The notes under the pieces: generated by a model
The model's database searches: none
Seen by the model: the letters and a program-made list of their open reading frames with translations, nothing else
What the model was told of the DNA's origin: nothing
Source: Imperialibacter sp963977595
GTDB lineage: Bacteria; Bacteroidota; Bacteroidia; Cytophagales; Cyclobacteriaceae
Length of the DNA stretch: 64,000 nt
Reading direction: 5' to 3'
Assembly (NCBI RefSeq): GCF_048007035.1
Contig: NZ_CP180355.1
Span: 4,836,001-4,900,000 of the forward strand
Made by a program: the position numbers and the translations under genes
Shown: piece by piece, positions 41,214 through 49,776 of the stretch
How the letters are laid out: every line of letters begins with the position of its first letter
Position numbering within the stretch: the first letter of the stretch is position 1

Positions 41214-43757
41214 TTATTGAGGAGAGACGGTGGAACTCATCCCCGACCTCCCCCTGATATCAAAACACTTTAGCTTTACCGTGCTGCTCACGGCCACAGG
41301 CTCAGTGTATTCCGGGGAGCTGGCTGTGGGCTCTGATCCGTCGGTCGTGTAGCGAATAATCAAGCCGGGATACTCACTATTGGCCAGCAGCAGTCCTCCT
41401 TCTATTTTCGCTCCCGGTCTGGGGATTCTGTAGCCTACGCCCCCTTCAAGGTAGCTAAGCCTCGGCATTTCCCGCTGTCCCATGGTGTTGGCAAAACCAT
41501 TCCAGGCAGCCTCTCTTGCTTTTATTCTTTGCTCCAGATTGTCAATGGTCGCCCATTTCGGGTTGCCGGCCCAGGCCCGTTCCGCCAGTCCGACCAGTTT
41601 AGGAAATACAACGTACTCCAGTAGCTCCGGAGTTTTTGCCACTTCAGCCCAAAGCTGCCCCTGTATCCCAAGGATGTTTTTCTCTCCTTCGGGTGTCAGC
41701 TTCACCATCTTCTTCATTTCTGCCTCTACATCTATTGAGTTACCCCGACTATCCTTTTCCGAAGAGTAGAAAATATTCTGTGGCACTATTTCCCAGGCCG
41801 ATTGGGTATTAACAAGGCCTGCCCATGTTTGACCCGGTTCTTCGGGATCGTTATTATAGGCCAGATCAAAATACAGCTTGGTGGCATTAGCGATGATAGG
41901 CGTGTATCCTGCGTTGGCCAAAAGCCCTGGTAAGTTGGGGTCGGGAATCCATACGTAGGGGCGCATCCCTGAATTGGCAAAGGCCGGATTAACTTCTTCT
42001 TTTCCATCAGTTCCTTCATGCATGGCTACCTCCTGCCAGCCAGAAGTAGGCATGCCTTTTTTCTCAAGGATCTTGATCAGTTCGCCAATGAAGTAGGGCA
42101 TCAGATCATGGGTTTTTGCAATTTCAGGATGGGCCCTCTTGAACTCATCGCAGATCGGAGACTTTTCCCAAACGCCTTTAGGCACTTCGTCGCCACCTAT
42201 GTGAATAGACTCCAGGGGCACTCCGGCTTCCTTGTGCATGGCAATGATTTCGTCAAACACTTTCTCCATGAAAGTAAGAGCAGAAGGACGGCAAACGCAG
42301 ATCACGTTGTCGGGGAAGTTCTGCACCGACATGTATTCTGACGCATCTTCAGGGTCATGAAGGGCATACTGATTGGCTTCTTCAGTTTTGCCTTCTTTCA
42401 TGAGGCGATTGTACCGATTCCTCATTGAAACGATCGCAGCTCTTGAATGACCAGGGATGTCAATCTCAGGAATCACCCTGATATGTCTTTTATGAGCGTG
42501 TTGAAGTATTTCTATGTAATCTGCTTTGCTGTAAAAGCCATTGCCTGGAGAGTTAGGGTCGTTGGGGTCAGGTCCCGACCCGTATTCCGGGTGAAGAAAC
42601 TCTTCCTCGGTGGTGGTGTGCCCTCTGCGGCTGCCTATCTCCGTCAGTTCGGGAAGGCCGGGTATCTCAAGCCTCCAGGCTTCATCTTCGCTCAGGTGCA
42701 TATGGAAGTAGTTGAGCTTGTAGTAGGCCATCAGGTTGAGCAGCTTAAACACTGTTTCCTTCGATTCGAAGTTCCTGGCCATATCCAGGTGCATACCCCG
42801 GTAGGCGTAACGTGGAGCGTCGTCAATAGTCAGTTGATCAAGTGAAATGCCCGATGCTGGCGTTTCATAGGTAGCCACAGGCAGCAGCGCTCTTAAACTC
42901 TGGATGCCATAGAATACTCCGGCAGCATCAGCTCCGGTAATTTGAATGCCTGTAGTGTTAATAGACAGCGTGTAGGACTCAGGCCCTCCGGATTTACCCA
43001 ACTTGAGCTGCATCGATTGGCCCTTGCCTTCTTGAATACCCACGTCACCATCAAGCACCTCGCTCAGAGCCGACTTAAGTAATTCTGCCTCGCCGGCTAA
43101 ACCAGCTTCATGATAGATCACAAGCGGTGTTTGTAATATAAACGAGCCCTTTCCTGCCATTATGCTCATGGGCGTTGGCACCACGTTGCTCAACTGAGAG
43201 GCAGGGAGCATCTTGAGCGACTGGTTTTTCTCAAAGAGATTCTTAGCCGTAGGAATCAGCGTTTTTACAACCTTCAGCACTTCCGGGTTATCCATTGTGA
43301 GGGTGGCAGGTTGGTAGTTGCTTATAGTTTTGGCGTTGTCATTTCCCTGCGCAAGGTAGGGGCCTAGTGGCTGCTGTGAGTTTTTAACGATAGCACCCCC
43401 GGCCGTATACTCGAAGTTGAGCGTTTCACCCTGGCCCAGTTCAAATCCTTCCTTTGGCACCAGCTTGAAAAGCGTTCCTAATTTAAACTCGATAGCCAAC
43501 TTTTCTCCTTCCGGGAAAACAAAATCATGACTGGCGATTTGGTTGTAGTAAATGGCCCAGTCGGTACCTGAGAGTGCGGGGCCATTGTTAGTGATAGTAA
43601 ACTTTGCCTTGTGCTGGTTTTCTCCGCCCGCCTGATTTTCCACCAGCTCCCAGCTGAGTTGAATATCATCTGCGTCGATCAGCTTGTTTTCCTTAGTGCC
43701 GCAGGAAAACACGATAAGTGACAATGATACAAGAGTGAATCGAAAGAAGGATCTCAT
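41214..43757 (-). CDS. GH20 beta-N-acetylhexosaminidase lipoprotein
   Basis: 847 residues from the ATG at 43757; a start nine codons upstream would only extend the signal. Lipobox FSCG shortly after residue 15 indicates a membrane-anchored lipoprotein. Order: N-terminal CHB_HEX carbohydrate-binding domain (about 35-150), GH20b domain (about 190-320), GH20 catalytic barrel (about 325-690) with the catalytic pair Asp523-Glu524 in HIGGDEVP, and a C-terminal CHB_HEX_C-like sheet. It removes terminal GlcNAc from chitooligosaccharides or glycans. Together with the GH18 gene at the window start it would complete chitin breakdown; the distance makes that an inference. Confidence 0.93.
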   Translation of the reverse strand: MRSFFRFTLVSLSLIVFSCGTKENKLIDADDIQLSWELVENQAGGENQHKAKFTITNNGPALSGTDWAIYYNQIASHDFVFPEGEKLAIEFKLGTLFKLVPKEGFELGQGETLNFEYTAGGAIVKNSQQPLGPYLAQGNDNAKTISNYQPATLTMDNPEVLKVVKTLIPTAKNLFEKNQSLKMLPASQLSNVVPTPMSIMAGKGSFILQTPLVIYHEAGLAGEAELLKSALSEVLDGDVGIQEGKGQSMQLKLGKSGGPESYTLSINTTGIQITGADAAGVFYGIQSLRALLPVATYETPASGISLDQLTIDDAPRYAYRGMHLDMARNFESKETVFKLLNLMAYYKLNYFHMHLSEDEAWRLEIPGLPELTEIGSRRGHTTTEEEFLHPEYGSGPDPNDPNSPGNGFYSKADYIEILQHAHKRHIRVIPEIDIPGHSRAAIVSMRNRYNRLMKEGKTEEANQYALHDPEDASEYMSVQNFPDNVICVCRPSALTFMEKVFDEIIAMHKEAGVPLESIHIGGDEVPKGVWEKSPICDEFKRAHPEIAKTHDLMPYFIGELIKILEKKGMPTSGWQEVAMHEGTDGKEEVNPAFANSGMRPYVWIPDPNLPGLLANAGYTPIIANATKLYFDLAYNNDPEEPGQTWAGLVNTQSAWEIVPQNIFYSSEKDSRGNSIDVEAEMKKMVKLTPEGEKNILGIQGQLWAEVAKTPELLEYVVFPKLVGLAERAWAGNPKWATIDNLEQRIKAREAAWNGFANTMGQREMPRLSYLEGGVGYRIPRPGAKIEGGLLLANSEYPGLIIRYTTDGSEPTASSPEYTEPVAVSSTVKLKCFDIRGRSGMSSTVSPQ

Positions 43758-43902
43758 AGCGAACGGGTTTGTTTGGGGCTTCAATATCGGAAAATGTGCT
43801 TTAAATTAAAATGTGTGCGGAAACATTTACTATCGAACCCTATCTTTTTACATAGATAGTCAAAAAAACACGGAAAAACTTTCAAGTAATAAAATGAAAC
43901 TA

Positions 43903-43927
43903 TATTTTTGACTGACCGTTTAGTCAA
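43903..43927 (+). promoter_or_regulatory. -7 element with overlapping TetR operator
   Basis: TATTTTTG (43903-43910) is an exact TAnnTTTG. A palindrome TTGACTGACCGTTTAGTCAA occupies 43908-43927 (TTGACT/AGTCAA arms, 8-nt centre), overlapping the -7 box and lying 19 nt before the TetR start. This is the classic position for a self-repressing TetR protein. Confidence 0.75.
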
Positions 43928-43945
43928 TGTAAAAGTAACTTATAA

Positions 43946-44524
43946 ATGAGTCCAAGAACCAAGGCGCAGATAGACGAGATAAGAGAGCAGAGCAGGGAGA
44001 AGATTATTGCTGCAGCATTGGATTTGTTTGCCCACAATGGGTTTCATAGCACATCTATCGCTCAGGTTGCCGCCAAGGCTGGCATTTCGAAGGGGCTTAT
44101 TTATAACTATTTCGAAAGCAAGGAAGATTTGCTTCAGGCCATTTTTACCGAGGCAATGAAGAACTCCGAGGATATTCTGACCCTAGATCCGAACGCAACC
44201 GCCAAGCAGAGGCTGATAGGTATGGCAGAAGCATCGGCTGATTTCATGTACAATAATCAGGAGTACATGCGCCTTTTTCTGACACTGATGATGCAGCCTG
44301 ACGTGGTGAAAAGTATGAAGCCGTGGTTCGATACTGTGGGCAAGGCTAAGAAGGACATGTTGATGCCCATGTTCGAGGAGATATTTCCCGGACGAGCTGA
44401 GGTCGAGTATTTTTTCTTCGGTGCCATTATGGACGGCATTGGCTTTGGGTACCTCGTACTCGGGCGTGAGTATCCATTTGAAGATGTGAAACGAAAATTC
44501 ATTGACTACATACAAAATCAATAA
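43946..44524 (+). CDS. TetR/AcrR family transcriptional regulator
   Basis: 192 residues. The N-terminal three-helix HTH is typical: REKIIAAALDLFAHNGF, HSTSIAQVAAKAGISKGLIY, NYFESKEDLLQAIF. The rest is an all-helical ligand-binding domain (SADFMYNNQEYMRLFLTLMMQ and FFFGAIMDGIGFGYLVLG). It is the first gene of the export operon; the spacing to the following gene is 9 nt and its promoter carries a matching palindrome, so it most likely represses the whole operon in response to a lipid or drug ligand. Confidence 0.93.
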   Translation: MSPRTKAQIDEIREQSREKIIAAALDLFAHNGFHSTSIAQVAAKAGISKGLIYNYFESKEDLLQAIFTEAMKNSEDILTLDPNATAKQRLIGMAEASADFMYNNQEYMRLFLTLMMQPDVVKSMKPWFDTVGKAKKDMLMPMFEEIFPGRAEVEYFFFGAIMDGIGFGYLVLGREYPFEDVKRKFIDYIQNQ

Positions 44525-44533
44525 CTGATTGCT

Positions 44534-45280
44534 ATGAAATATTTTTTGACCACAGGATTTATTTTTTGTCTGTTCGCTTATCAGGCAAACGCCCAAACAG
44601 CTCTTGAAATCATTAAGAAGGCTGACGAGAAAATGCAAGGGGAGAATGGCTATGCCGAAATGGTGATGAAGATTGTGCGGCCCGACTGGACTCGGGAAAT
44701 CACTATGAAAAGCTGGAACAAGAACCAGGACTATTCGCTGATATTGATCACAGGGCCTGCAAGAGACAAGGGCACGGCCTTTTTGAAAAGAGGCAAGGAG
44801 ATGTGGAACTGGCAGCCCTCCATTGACAGGGTGATTAAAATGCCACCGTCGATGATGATGCAGTCGTGGATGGGGTCGGATTTTACCAACGATGATCTTG
44901 TGCGCCAGTCGTCTATTGTTACCGACTACACGCACAAGCTATTGGGCGATACAACGATGTTAAATAGGAAATGTTGGAAAATGGAACTGACTCCGAAGGA
45001 GGATGCACCGGTAGTGTGGGGCAAAATTGAAGCTTACATCGATCAGAAAGACTATTTGCAGCTACTCATTAAATATTATGATGAAGATGAGTATTTGGTG
45101 AATACGATGGTGCTGTCCGACATCAAAGAGTTGGGAGGCAGAACGCTGCCCACGCACATGGAGATGATACCTGCCGAAAACCCGGATCAGAAAACAGTGA
45201 TCGATTATGTGAGCCGGACTTTTGATACCAACCAACCCGACGACTTTTTCTCGATCCAGAACCTAAAACGTATCAGATAA
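44534..45280 (+). CDS. LolA-like outer membrane lipoprotein-sorting protein (PF17131)
   Basis: 248 residues with a signal peptide (MKYFLTTGFIFCLFAYQANAQ). The half-barrel LolA-like fold shows in KADEKMQGENGYAEMVMKIV, RGKEMWNWQPSIDRVIKMP and QSWMGSDFTNDDL, which are the characteristic segments of PF17131 proteins. It would carry a hydrophobic ligand through the periplasm. It is coded between a TetR regulator and two LolC/E-type permeases, so it is most likely the periplasmic carrier for those permeases rather than the housekeeping LolA. Confidence 0.88.
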   Translation: MKYFLTTGFIFCLFAYQANAQTALEIIKKADEKMQGENGYAEMVMKIVRPDWTREITMKSWNKNQDYSLILITGPARDKGTAFLKRGKEMWNWQPSIDRVIKMPPSMMMQSWMGSDFTNDDLVRQSSIVTDYTHKLLGDTTMLNRKCWKMELTPKEDAPVVWGKIEAYIDQKDYLQLLIKYYDEDEYLVNTMVLSDIKELGGRTLPTHMEMIPAENPDQKTVIDYVSRTFDTNQPDDFFSIQNLKRIR

Positions 45281-45290
45281 CTTATCGATT

Positions 45291-46505
45291 ATGCTGCTAT
45301 TAATAGCCTGGCGTAATATCTGGCGCAATAAGCGCCGAACGCTGATTACTCTTGCTTCCATAGGATTTGCTGTTTTTTTTGCCTGCATCATGCAGAGCAT
45401 GCAGTTGGGGTCTTATGAGCGAATGATTGAAAATGCCGTCCGCTTCTACACCGGCCATATCCAGGTGCATGAAAAAGGTTATTGGGACGACAAAACGCTT
45501 GACAATAGCCTGGAAGTGACCGAAAGTCTCCAAACCAAGCTGTCGGGAGAGGCAGACCTGAGCGCTTACGTGCCCAGAATTGAGTCCTTTGCCCTGGCTT
45601 CTCACGGAACGCTTACCAAGGGTGTTCTGGTCAATGGCATTGACCCCATAAAGGAAACAGGGCTCACCGATTTGCAGGGAAAGATTGTGGAGGGTCAATA
45701 CCTTTCCACCCCTGGAGATATCATGATAGGTGAAGGACTTTCCACCTACCTGAAGGCAGCACCTGGCGACACCCTGGTGCTCATTAGTCAGGGATATCAT
45801 GGGGCAAACGCAGCTGGCAAATACCGGATAGTAGGCACATTGAAGTTTCCGACGCAGGAAATGAGCGCACAAGCTGCCTACATCATGCTCAGCGATGCCC
45901 AGTACTTTTTCAATATGCCCAACAGAGCTACTTCGCTTGCCTTGCTACTCGATAATTCGGAGGCTGTGCCCGGAGTGAAAGCTGACTTGACCTCGAAGCT
46001 TGACACGGCTGTGTATGAGGTGATGGACTGGAAAGAGCTGATGCCTGAACTTGTGCAGAGCATTGAAATTGATTACGCCAGCGGACGCATCATGTTGTAT
46101 GTGCTTTATGCTATCATCGCCTTTGGCATTTTCGGCACCTTTCTCATGATGACCAACGAACGGCAGTATGAATTTGGCGTCATGCTGTCAATTGGCATGA
46201 AGCGACGACTGATGCAGGGAATGTTGCTTTTGGAAATCATTATGCTGGCAGTGTTGGGGGTAGTAATGGGCATTATTGCGGCGAGCCCCATTCTGGCTTA
46301 TTTCTATCTTAATCCCATTCAAGTGGGTGGAGAGATGGCCCAGGCGTACGAAAAAATGGGTATGGAGCCCATTCTGCCATTTTCGCTTGCGCCCGAGGTT
46401 TTTGTCAATCAGGCCCAGGTCGTGCTGGTGATGACGATTCTCATGGCGATCTATCCTCTTTGGATTGTAGGTAAGCTTAAGGTAATCAAGGCACTTCGCA
46501 GTTAA
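45291..46505 (+). CDS. LolC/E-type ABC permease (first)
   Basis: 404 residues with four transmembrane helices: one at 20-40, then three at about 275-295, 320-345 and 375-395, the FtsX/LolCE layout with a periplasmic domain at 45-270. The cytoplasmic signature is EFGVMLSIGMKRR. It begins 10 nt after the LolA-like gene and ends 16 nt before the second permease. It would extract a lipid or lipoprotein from the inner membrane together with its partner. Confidence 0.9.
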   Translation: MLLLIAWRNIWRNKRRTLITLASIGFAVFFACIMQSMQLGSYERMIENAVRFYTGHIQVHEKGYWDDKTLDNSLEVTESLQTKLSGEADLSAYVPRIESFALASHGTLTKGVLVNGIDPIKETGLTDLQGKIVEGQYLSTPGDIMIGEGLSTYLKAAPGDTLVLISQGYHGANAAGKYRIVGTLKFPTQEMSAQAAYIMLSDAQYFFNMPNRATSLALLLDNSEAVPGVKADLTSKLDTAVYEVMDWKELMPELVQSIEIDYASGRIMLYVLYAIIAFGIFGTFLMMTNERQYEFGVMLSIGMKRRLMQGMLLLEIIMLAVLGVVMGIIAASPILAYFYLNPIQVGGEMAQAYEKMGMEPILPFSLAPEVFVNQAQVVLVMTILMAIYPLWIVGKLKVIKALRS

Positions 46506-46521
46506 CTTAAATTGAAGAAGT

Positions 46522-47733
46522 ATGATTTTTAATATTTCATGGAAAAACATCTGGCGCAACAAACTCCGCAGCGGAGTGGTCATCGGCGCCATGATCCTGG
46601 GGGTGTGGGCACTGCTTTTTTTGTTTGCCTTTTCCGATAGCATCACCAACAATATGGTCGGCAATTCAATCAAGTACGACTACAGCCATATCCAGCTGCA
46701 CAACAAGGCCTACAAGAATGATCCTACTTTCAATAATAGTATAAGTGGGCCAAACGAAGTAGAAACCGTGCTTGCAGGATTGCCTCAAGTGGCCTCGTAC
46801 TCCCAAAGACTGATGGTTTCGGGCATGGTTGGTTCAGCTAATTCCACGCAGGGAGCAATGATTTATGGCATTGATCCGGAGGCTGAAGCGAGTGTCACTT
46901 ACCTGGATGATCAGCTGGCCGAGGGCACTTATTTTACAGAAATAAAACGGAACCCAATTGTATTGAGCCAGCACATGGCTGAGAAGTTAAAGGTAAGATT
47001 GGGCTCCAAGGTGGTGCTTACTTTTCAGGACAGTCACAACAATATCACGGCTGGTTCATTCAGGATCGAGGGCATCATCAAAGCAAAATCGCCACGAATC
47101 AACGAAGGAGTGGTATTTGTGAGAAAGGGAGACCTCGAAAAGCTGACAGACTGGCTGCGACCGCAAGAAATAGGGATAGTGCTTCAGGATATTCAGGAAG
47201 TGGAGCTGGTGAAGGCAGCTTTACAAACTTCGCTGCCAGCCCTCGAGGTGGCTTCGTACAAAGACCTTGCCCCTGACCTGGAGGTGATGACCCAGCAAAC
47301 AAAAATTTCCAAAACTGTGCTGATGGTGATCATTATGCTGGCGCTGGTTTTTGGCATCATCAACACCATGCTCATGGCTGTGCTCGAGCGAACCAAAGAA
47401 ATAGGCATGCTCATGGCCATTGGGATGAAACGGATCCGTGTGTTCACCATGATCATGATAGAGACAATTTTGATCTCACTGGCGGGTGCGCCGCTGGGAA
47501 TGCTCATGGGGTATTTGACCATCGTTTACTTCAGCTCCCATGGGTTTGATTTCTCGGCCTACGCCGCTTCTCTCGAGCAGTACGGCATCGACTCAATTAT
47601 TTACCTGTCTCTGGACGTTAGCAATTATTTCATGCTCGCTTTCACTGTGGTGATCACTGCGGTGATTGGGGCTGTTTACCCGGCCCGAAAAGCCACCAAG
47701 CTGAAACCAGTAGAGGCATTAAGAAAACTTTAA
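46522..47733 (+). CDS. LolC/E-type ABC permease (second)
   Basis: 403 residues, the same four-helix plan as the previous gene; signature KEIGMLMAIGMKR before the FtsX helices near 275. The N-terminal ISWKNIWRNKLRSGV resembles the first permease (AWRNIWRNKRRTL), indicating an ancient duplication with divergent periplasmic domains. Two non-identical permeases agree with a heterodimeric LolCDE-type transporter. Ends 17 nt before the ATPase gene. Confidence 0.9.
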   Translation: MIFNISWKNIWRNKLRSGVVIGAMILGVWALLFLFAFSDSITNNMVGNSIKYDYSHIQLHNKAYKNDPTFNNSISGPNEVETVLAGLPQVASYSQRLMVSGMVGSANSTQGAMIYGIDPEAEASVTYLDDQLAEGTYFTEIKRNPIVLSQHMAEKLKVRLGSKVVLTFQDSHNNITAGSFRIEGIIKAKSPRINEGVVFVRKGDLEKLTDWLRPQEIGIVLQDIQEVELVKAALQTSLPALEVASYKDLAPDLEVMTQQTKISKTVLMVIIMLALVFGIINTMLMAVLERTKEIGMLMAIGMKRIRVFTMIMIETILISLAGAPLGMLMGYLTIVYFSSHGFDFSAYAASLEQYGIDSIIYLSLDVSNYFMLAFTVVITAVIGAVYPARKATKLKPVEALRKL

Positions 47734-47750
47734 CACTCAATTTTTTAGAA

Positions 47751-48434
47751 ATGATAGTTATCAACGCTAAAAACATCAGCAAAACATATAACCCCGACAA
47801 GGTGCCGGTTCACGCTTTGAATCATGTGGATCTTGAAATACAGAAGGGCGAGTTTACGGCTATTGTAGGTCCGTCGGGATCAGGTAAATCCACACTTCTT
47901 AACATCATTGGGGGCCTTGATGTGCCCACGGAAGGAACTATTGAGCTGGGAGGGGAGGATATTTCCAAATTCAGTGACAATGAGCTCATAGACTTCAGAT
48001 TGCAGCACATCGGTTTCGTGTTTCAGGCTTACAACCTCATTCCGGTGCTTACTGCCGAGGAAAACGTAGAATTCATTATGCTGCTGCAAAAACAGAGCGA
48101 GAAGAATAGAAAGGAAAGAACATTAGAGCTTCTCACAAAGGTTGGGTTGAAAGATCAAATGAACCGCCGTCCCTCTGAGCTCTCAGGTGGGCAGCAACAA
48201 CGGGTGGCCGTGGCCAGGGCGTTGGCGTCGAAGCCCGAGTTTATTCTGGCCGATGAGCCAACTGCCAATCTTGACTCACACTCTACCGCTACTTTGCTAG
48301 ACATGATGGCCAATATGAATGAGAAAGAGGGCGCCACCTTTGTTTTTTCTACCCACGACCAGCGGGTGATTGACAAAGCCAGACGGGTGATCACGCTTGA
48401 AGATGGAAAAATAGTTTCGGATGAAGTTCGCTAA
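47751..48434 (+). CDS. LolD-type ABC transporter ATP-binding protein
   Basis: 227 residues. Walker A GPSGSGKST at 39-47, Q-loop VFQAYNLIPVLT, signature LSGGQQQRVAVARALA, Walker B FILADEPTANLD, and the switch His in STHDQ. The layout matches LolD/MacB-type ATPases. The beta-barrel gene begins 14 nt before its stop. It supplies the energy for the two permeases. Confidence 0.95.
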   Translation: MIVINAKNISKTYNPDKVPVHALNHVDLEIQKGEFTAIVGPSGSGKSTLLNIIGGLDVPTEGTIELGGEDISKFSDNELIDFRLQHIGFVFQAYNLIPVLTAEENVEFIMLLQKQSEKNRKERTLELLTKVGLKDQMNRRPSELSGGQQQRVAVARALASKPEFILADEPTANLDSHSTATLLDMMANMNEKEGATFVFSTHDQRVIDKARRVITLEDGKIVSDEVR

Positions 48435-49575
48435 GTACGCAGGGCTGGTTATTCTGCTGGCAGGTGGGTTTAGCTCGCAGGCTCAGGACGAAGCGCCCAA
48501 GTTAACTCTCAAGGGCTATGTGAAAGATTTATTTACGGCTAATTTCTCCACGCCCAACGATGCCAGGTTTGACAACCTTATTCACAACAGGCTGAACCTA
48601 AAGTGGTATCCGAATGAACACCTGACAGGTGCTTTGGAGGTGCGAAATCGCTTTTTTATTGGCAACAGCCTGGGGCTAATCCCCAACTATGGCTCCTATG
48701 TGGATGTGAACAACGACTATGTAGATATGTCGGTGCTGCCAATTAATAATGACAAGGCGGTACTGCATATGATGATCGACCGTGCTTACCTGCAATGGAA
48801 CAAAAACAACCTGGAGGTGACTGTCGGCCGACAGCGCATCAACTGGGGACAAAACCTGGTGTGGAACCCCAACGACATTTTCAATGCCTACTCCTTCTTC
48901 GATTTCGACTATGAGGAGAGGCCTGGTAGCGATGCGTTGAGGGTACAGTACTACACGGGCGTTGCCTCCAGTGTGGAGGGAACTATCAAAGCTGCGGATT
49001 CGTGGAGCAAAGTTGTAGCTGCGGGCATCTGGCGAACCAATAAGTGGAATTACGACTTTCAGGGCTTTGCCGGGAAAATGAAAGAGCATGCTGTGATAGG
49101 AGGCGGCTGGGCTGGAAGCATAAAAAATGCCGGATTCAAAGGTGAAATGACCTGGTTCAGTGAGGCGGCCGGGCGCAAGGCGCAGTTCATTACTTCAAGC
49201 TCAATCGACTACTCTTTTGCGAATTCATTCTATGTCAATGGTTCGTTCTTATTCAATTCATCGGGAATGAGCAAGCCTGATCAAAGTGCCCTGGGTGCCT
49301 TTTCACTCAACAAGCTGGATGTGAGGAGCCTGTCTCCTTACCGGTGGTCGGTGTTCGGCCAGGCCAGTTATCCGTTCCATCCGCTGGTGAGTGGTGGGTT
49401 GTCTGTGATGGTTTTCCCGTCAGACATGGGATGCTTCACAAGCCCTTTTGTCACCTACTCAGTTGTTCCCAACCTTGACCTCGACCTGCTCGGTCAATTT
49501 TTTCTTGGCGACATAGGAGAGGGGTACACACTGCTGGCTAAGGTAGCCTACACTCGTGTTAAATGGAGCTTTTAA
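48421..49575 (+). CDS. Outer-membrane beta-barrel protein of the Lol-like operon
   Basis: 384 residues with a signal peptide (MKFAKYAGLVILLAGGFSSQAQ). The rest has the alternating pattern of an 12-18-stranded beta-barrel, with NNLEVTVGRQRINWGQNLVWNPND typical of alginate-export or DUF1302-type porins and a C-terminal aromatic residue (VKWSF). It overlaps the ATPase gene by 14 nt, so it is part of the same transcript. It is probably the outer-membrane exit or receptor for the cargo of the ABC system. Function not known beyond this; the barrel class is inferred from strand pattern. Confidence 0.78.
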   Translation: MKFAKYAGLVILLAGGFSSQAQDEAPKLTLKGYVKDLFTANFSTPNDARFDNLIHNRLNLKWYPNEHLTGALEVRNRFFIGNSLGLIPNYGSYVDVNNDYVDMSVLPINNDKAVLHMMIDRAYLQWNKNNLEVTVGRQRINWGQNLVWNPNDIFNAYSFFDFDYEERPGSDALRVQYYTGVASSVEGTIKAADSWSKVVAAGIWRTNKWNYDFQGFAGKMKEHAVIGGGWAGSIKNAGFKGEMTWFSEAAGRKAQFITSSSIDYSFANSFYVNGSFLFNSSGMSKPDQSALGAFSLNKLDVRSLSPYRWSVFGQASYPFHPLVSGGLSVMVFPSDMGCFTSPFVTYSVVPNLDLDLLGQFFLGDIGEGYTLLAKVAYTRVKWSF

Positions 49576-49693
49576 CCTTGCTGTAGGGGGTTCGGAGTTG
49601 AGGGGTGTTTTAATAGTGTAAAGAGTAAGAATCGACGTAAAGAAAGTCAAATCTTTTTGCCCAGGTATGAATTTATATTTGGGTTCAGGTACT

Positions 49694-49720
49694 AAGGAGC
49701 TTCGGCTCCTTTTTTTATTT
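49694..49720 (+). terminator. Rho-independent terminator of the TetR/Lol-like operon
   Basis: AAGGAGC (49694-49700), loop TTCG, GCTCCTT (49705-49711), then TTTTTATTT. A UUCG-capped stem with a T run, 119 nt after the beta-barrel stop. Confidence 0.9.
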
Positions 49721-49737
49721 CCTTTATTGAGTATTTT

Positions 49738-49745
49738 TATCTTTG
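49738..49745 (+). promoter_or_regulatory. Bacteroidota-type -7 element of the BrkB-like gene
   Basis: TATCTTTG matches TAnnTTTG and lies 32 nt before the ATG at 49777, directly downstream of the preceding terminator. Confidence 0.55.
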
Positions 49746-49776
49746 CGCAGAATAGCCTAACCACTAAAGTCCTTTT

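Noticed and set aside
44183..44935. 250-codon open frame on the minus strand across the TetR and LolA-like genes
   Set aside because: It is antisense to two well-supported genes, and its product has no recognisable fold and is His-rich as expected for a reversed frame.
45300..45872. 190-codon antisense frame in the first Lol-type permease
   Set aside because: Mirror of a real gene with clear transmembrane helices and FtsX signature.
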